Positions 61,179 to 64,000 of a stretch of 64,000 bases of DNA are shown here, in pieces. This DNA comes from Burhinus oedicnemus (lineage: Eukaryota > Chordata > Aves > Charadriiformes > Burhinidae), in assembly GCA_008921705.1 (NCBI GenBank), contig VFFE01007633.1:1021178-1085177 (forward strand). Reading direction: 5' to 3'. The position numbers were made by a program, and so were the translations under genes. The notes beneath the pieces were generated by a model. It was not told the DNA's origin. It did not search any database and was given only the letters and a program-made list of their open reading frames with translations. Numbering within the stretch: the stretch's first letter is position 1; each line of letters begins with the position of its first letter.

Positions 61179-63593
61179 GTAATTAGCATGAGTCAGAAGA
61201 GATTCTTGGGATGTCTAGATAACTGTATCAGTAAGTACTATATTGGGTCAAAATCACCACAGTAACAGCATTGGAAACAACAAATCTGTATTCAAATGTA
61301 ACGGAATTAACTATAAAATTATGATTAAATACAGTGTAAGTGTAGCTGGCCATCGAAAGAGTTAGAATTCAACAGCACTGACTATTTGATTGAGACTGGT
61401 TGTAGGTAGAATGTAGTCATAACCTGGAAGACAGATATAAGTCCTTCTCCCTTTCCTTGTCATTAGCTTACCTCCAATGTCTCTAAGCTTATCTGTTGAT
61501 TTGAGACATAACATCTCCTAAAAATATTAATAATTGCTATTGAGGAGGAAAGCATGTCTATCCTTGTTATTTTGGTGGAAAATGGATACATATCTAATTG
61601 TTTTCTCTGGACTAAAGATAAGCCAGACAAACCTGAAACACTCTCCTTGGGATGATTTAAGTGGTGATGTAGTGCAGTCACGCTGCAAAACCAGGGGCCA
61701 CAATTTATATGGTTCTAATCTAAGTCTATAAATGTTTAATTAAGATTTATTATGGAGTTTCAAACTAAAATCTAATAGTAATTTCTCAGAGATGTACATC
61801 GAACATCACTCTAAGATATTTTAGTGTGATCCTAAATTATAGACAAAAGTGAGTATTATTTTATATAAAAAATTCCTGATTTTTTAAAAACATACTTGTT
61901 GAAGGCATGAGAAGTTGTAAAGACAAATGCAAGGCAAACAACAGCCAAAGGGAGGAGTACAGTTCATGCCTCACTTTTTTATTAGTGTTCTAAATTTTAT
62001 CATTCTTAGCTGCTTTACCTAACAAAATATAATATTGCTTCCGTAAATGCTTCTGATCTTTTTCTGCCTCTCTCTAAATGTATTCATAGTTCTGAAAGGC
62101 AAACAGAAATCTACCAATTTGCAGCTACTTTTGCCTGTGAGAAATTTATATAAAAACATTCAAAGGAAAGTTAAGATGATAACAGGACTGACCAAAGGAG
62201 TAATGATACAAAGATACTATAAAATGTAAAGATACAATGAGGGAAGTATTTTCATTGCATGTAAATTGCTGGGTGATCTGCTTCTTTAAACCTTAGTTTT
62301 CAGAAGAAACACTCTTCTGTCTTTAAAACAGATAATAGACTTTCTTTTGGTAGAAAAATACATGATATATATTTCTGACATCATGGGGGGGGAAATGGGA
62401 TTAAACTTTAGGGAAGAAAGGATTCAGAAAAAAATACATTTGACAAGTTTCTCTCTATTATTAAAATAATAATGCAAGACACCCATAGTTTATTTTGAAT
62501 ATTTCTCTTAAGAAGACACTGAGCAAATGTCTACAATTCCAGGGTCAATTTGGATCGTGTCCACTTTAATGCACTGTATAACGTAGCTGTGAAGAACATC
62601 GAACTAGTCATAGCAATAAAATCATCAGTTCAGTCCCTGTGACCAAGAAGGGTGTCATAATGGACAATACAATAATGAAGATCATATTAGCATTTCCCAC
62701 AAGATACCATTAGCCATCTGGAAGGAAGATGGTAATTCTATATAAACAAAAATTAATATCTAATAAATGGTCCTATGTCTGTATTAAACAGTTTACCCCA
62801 TATTCCAATATTTTGAGACTTTCTACATCTGGTTAGAAAAGAAGAGTTTTTTCAATTTTAAATAGGACATGTTTCTGCATACAAAGAAAAAGAACTAACT
62901 ACTGACACGACCACATCAGAATAAAGATATGGCCACTGACTGCTTTCAGTTCATTGAAGGCAAAACAAGGCCAAAAAAGATAAATATGAGTGTATTTTGT
63001 TGTTGTTCCGTATGGCTGTTTTGTTAACAGACTGATTTTGAAGACCAGACAAGTGACAGAAAGGCTGCAACACTGCTGAACTGGCTTCAGACACATGAAA
63101 TCATAACAAGTGTTAGCAGTGCAAAGCCATAAGATGTTCAGCTTAGTTTTCCCATATTTTGCATTCACAATTATCTTACTGAGCCACAGGAAAGATTACC
63201 AGAAACTTATAGATTTAGAGAAGAGCAAGACTTTTGCTTGGTGTTGTTTCAGTTTTGGCTGACAGAATTTCTACTTTGCTTTCTTTTAGAATTAAAACTT
63301 AATTAAAAAACAAACAAACAAACAAACAAACAAACACCCAATATTTATCTTCAATTAGTTCCTGGTAATGAGGTATTTAATTCTGTGCCTGATTTTGAAA
63401 CCCGATGTGATATTTACACAACAACAGTCACATTTTTAAAAGTACTGACCACATTTTAAGTGGTAAATATTTGATAAAAATATACCTTCTATTTCCTTCC
63501 TACTATTGAAGAGTATGAGTGTGAAATGGTAATGCTCTAACATTGGCATGCCATTGAAAACACTGAGGTTTGTGAAAAGCAATATATAGTTCT
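61179..63593. other. AT-rich non-coding DNA, no gene seen
   Basis: Unique sequence. It contains a G-run near 62384-62392 and the (CAAA)n tract listed separately. Confidence 0.55.
63308..63337. repeat. (CAAA)n microsatellite
   Basis: About seven CAAA/AAAC units. It mirrors the (TTTG)n tract at 47.26 kb in complement. Likely length-variable. Confidence 0.95.
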
Positions 63594-64000
63594 TGTGGTG
63601 GGTTGACCCTGGCTGGATGCCAGGTGCCCACCAAAGCCGCTGTTTCACTCCCTGTCCTCAGCTGGACGGAGGAGAGAAAATATAATGAAAGGTTTGTGGG
63701 TTGAGATAAGGGCAGGGAGATCACTCAGCAATTACCATCACAGGCAAAATGGACTCGACTTGGGGAAAAATTAATTTAATTTATTACCAATCAAATCAGA
63801 GTAGGGTAATGAGAAAAAAATCTAAATCTTAAAACACCTTCCCCCCACCCCTCCCTTCTTCCCAGGCTCAACTCTGCTCCTGAATTCTCCACCTCCTCCC
63901 CTTGAGCGGTGCAGAGGAATGGGGGTTGTGGTCAGCTCATCACACGTTGTTTCTGCTGCTCCTTCCTCCTCAGGGGGAGGACTCCTCACACTCTTACCCT
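63594..64000. mobile_element. Endogenous retrovirus LTR, cut by window end
   Basis: Composition changes abruptly at 63594 to GC- and pyrimidine-rich sequence beginning TGTGGTGGGTTGACCCTGGC. It goes on through GTGGGTTGAGATAAGGGCAG, TTTATTACCAATCAAATCAG and a C-rich stretch near 63840-63860. I recognise this from memory as a widespread bird ERV LTR family starting with this TG end. The other end, the TSD and any internal genes lie beyond the window, so solo LTR versus full provirus and the orientation are open; by analogy with related LTRs the transcribed strand may be minus. Confidence 0.65.

Noticed and set aside
1..64000. CRISPR array, bacterial defence or biosynthetic cluster, tRNA or rRNA genes
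   Set aside because: No regularly spaced direct repeats, no operon-like packing of long frames, and no tRNA B-box or rRNA-like segments were seen; the repeat content is that of a bird nuclear genome.

Overview
The window reads as AT-rich, non-coding nuclear DNA of a bird. The evidence is the repeat content: about ten copies of the CR1 non-LTR retrotransposon, the dominant avian LINE, carrying typical CR1 3' ends (GGTCCCTTCCAAC followed by ATTCTRTG-type octamers), plus LTRs of bird endogenous retroviruses. The type of LTR cut off at the right edge points to a neognath, probably neoavian, bird (recognised from memory, not checked). No cellular protein-coding gene, rRNA, tRNA, CRISPR array or bacterial-style gene cluster could be supported. 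Nearly all open frames with recognisable protein content are decayed pieces of CR1 ORF2; the rest look like chance.

Layout. 1-5642: unique AT-rich DNA. 5643-6558: a composite CR1 whose two outer ends are both CR1 3' termini in opposite orientation, flanked by a 16-bp target site duplication (TSD). 7225-8309: an old CR1 with part of the RT domain. 11840-12680: an ancient CR1-like LINE interrupted by a 39-bp, extremely truncated younger CR1 (11998-12036). 12690-26919: AT-rich DNA with two CTCF-like motifs, one 14-bp perfect hairpin and one weak exon candidate. 26925-26999: a 75-bp LTR-like miniature with a perfect 5-bp TSD. 28513-28674: CR1 3' end, minus strand. 35022-35799: a solo LTR with a 5-bp TSD. 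38290-39026: a well-preserved CR1. 40212-40850: a minus-strand CR1 lacking its whole RT domain. 49391-49880: CR1, minus strand. 51100-52130: a CR1 split by a 20-N assembly gap. 57012-58384: a CR1 sharing a frameshift with the 7.2-kb copy. 60401-61168: a CR1 about 98% identical to the right half of the gapped copy. 63594-64000: start of another ERV LTR, cut by the window end.

The genes do not work together as a system; this is a record of successive retrotransposition. At least four CR1 groups can be told apart by their 3' ends: an ancient one; a TCAGAGTTGG-tail group (5659 inverted, 11998, 38290); a frameshifted group (7230, 57012); and a TTTAAGGTC-tail group (40212, 49391, 51100, 60401). The most unusual observations are the double-ended CR1 at 5.6 kb, the 75-bp mini-LTR at 26.9 kb, the 39-bp nested CR1, the shared ORF2 frameshift, and the RT-less CR1. 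Family names and consensus comparisons come from memory; no search was run.
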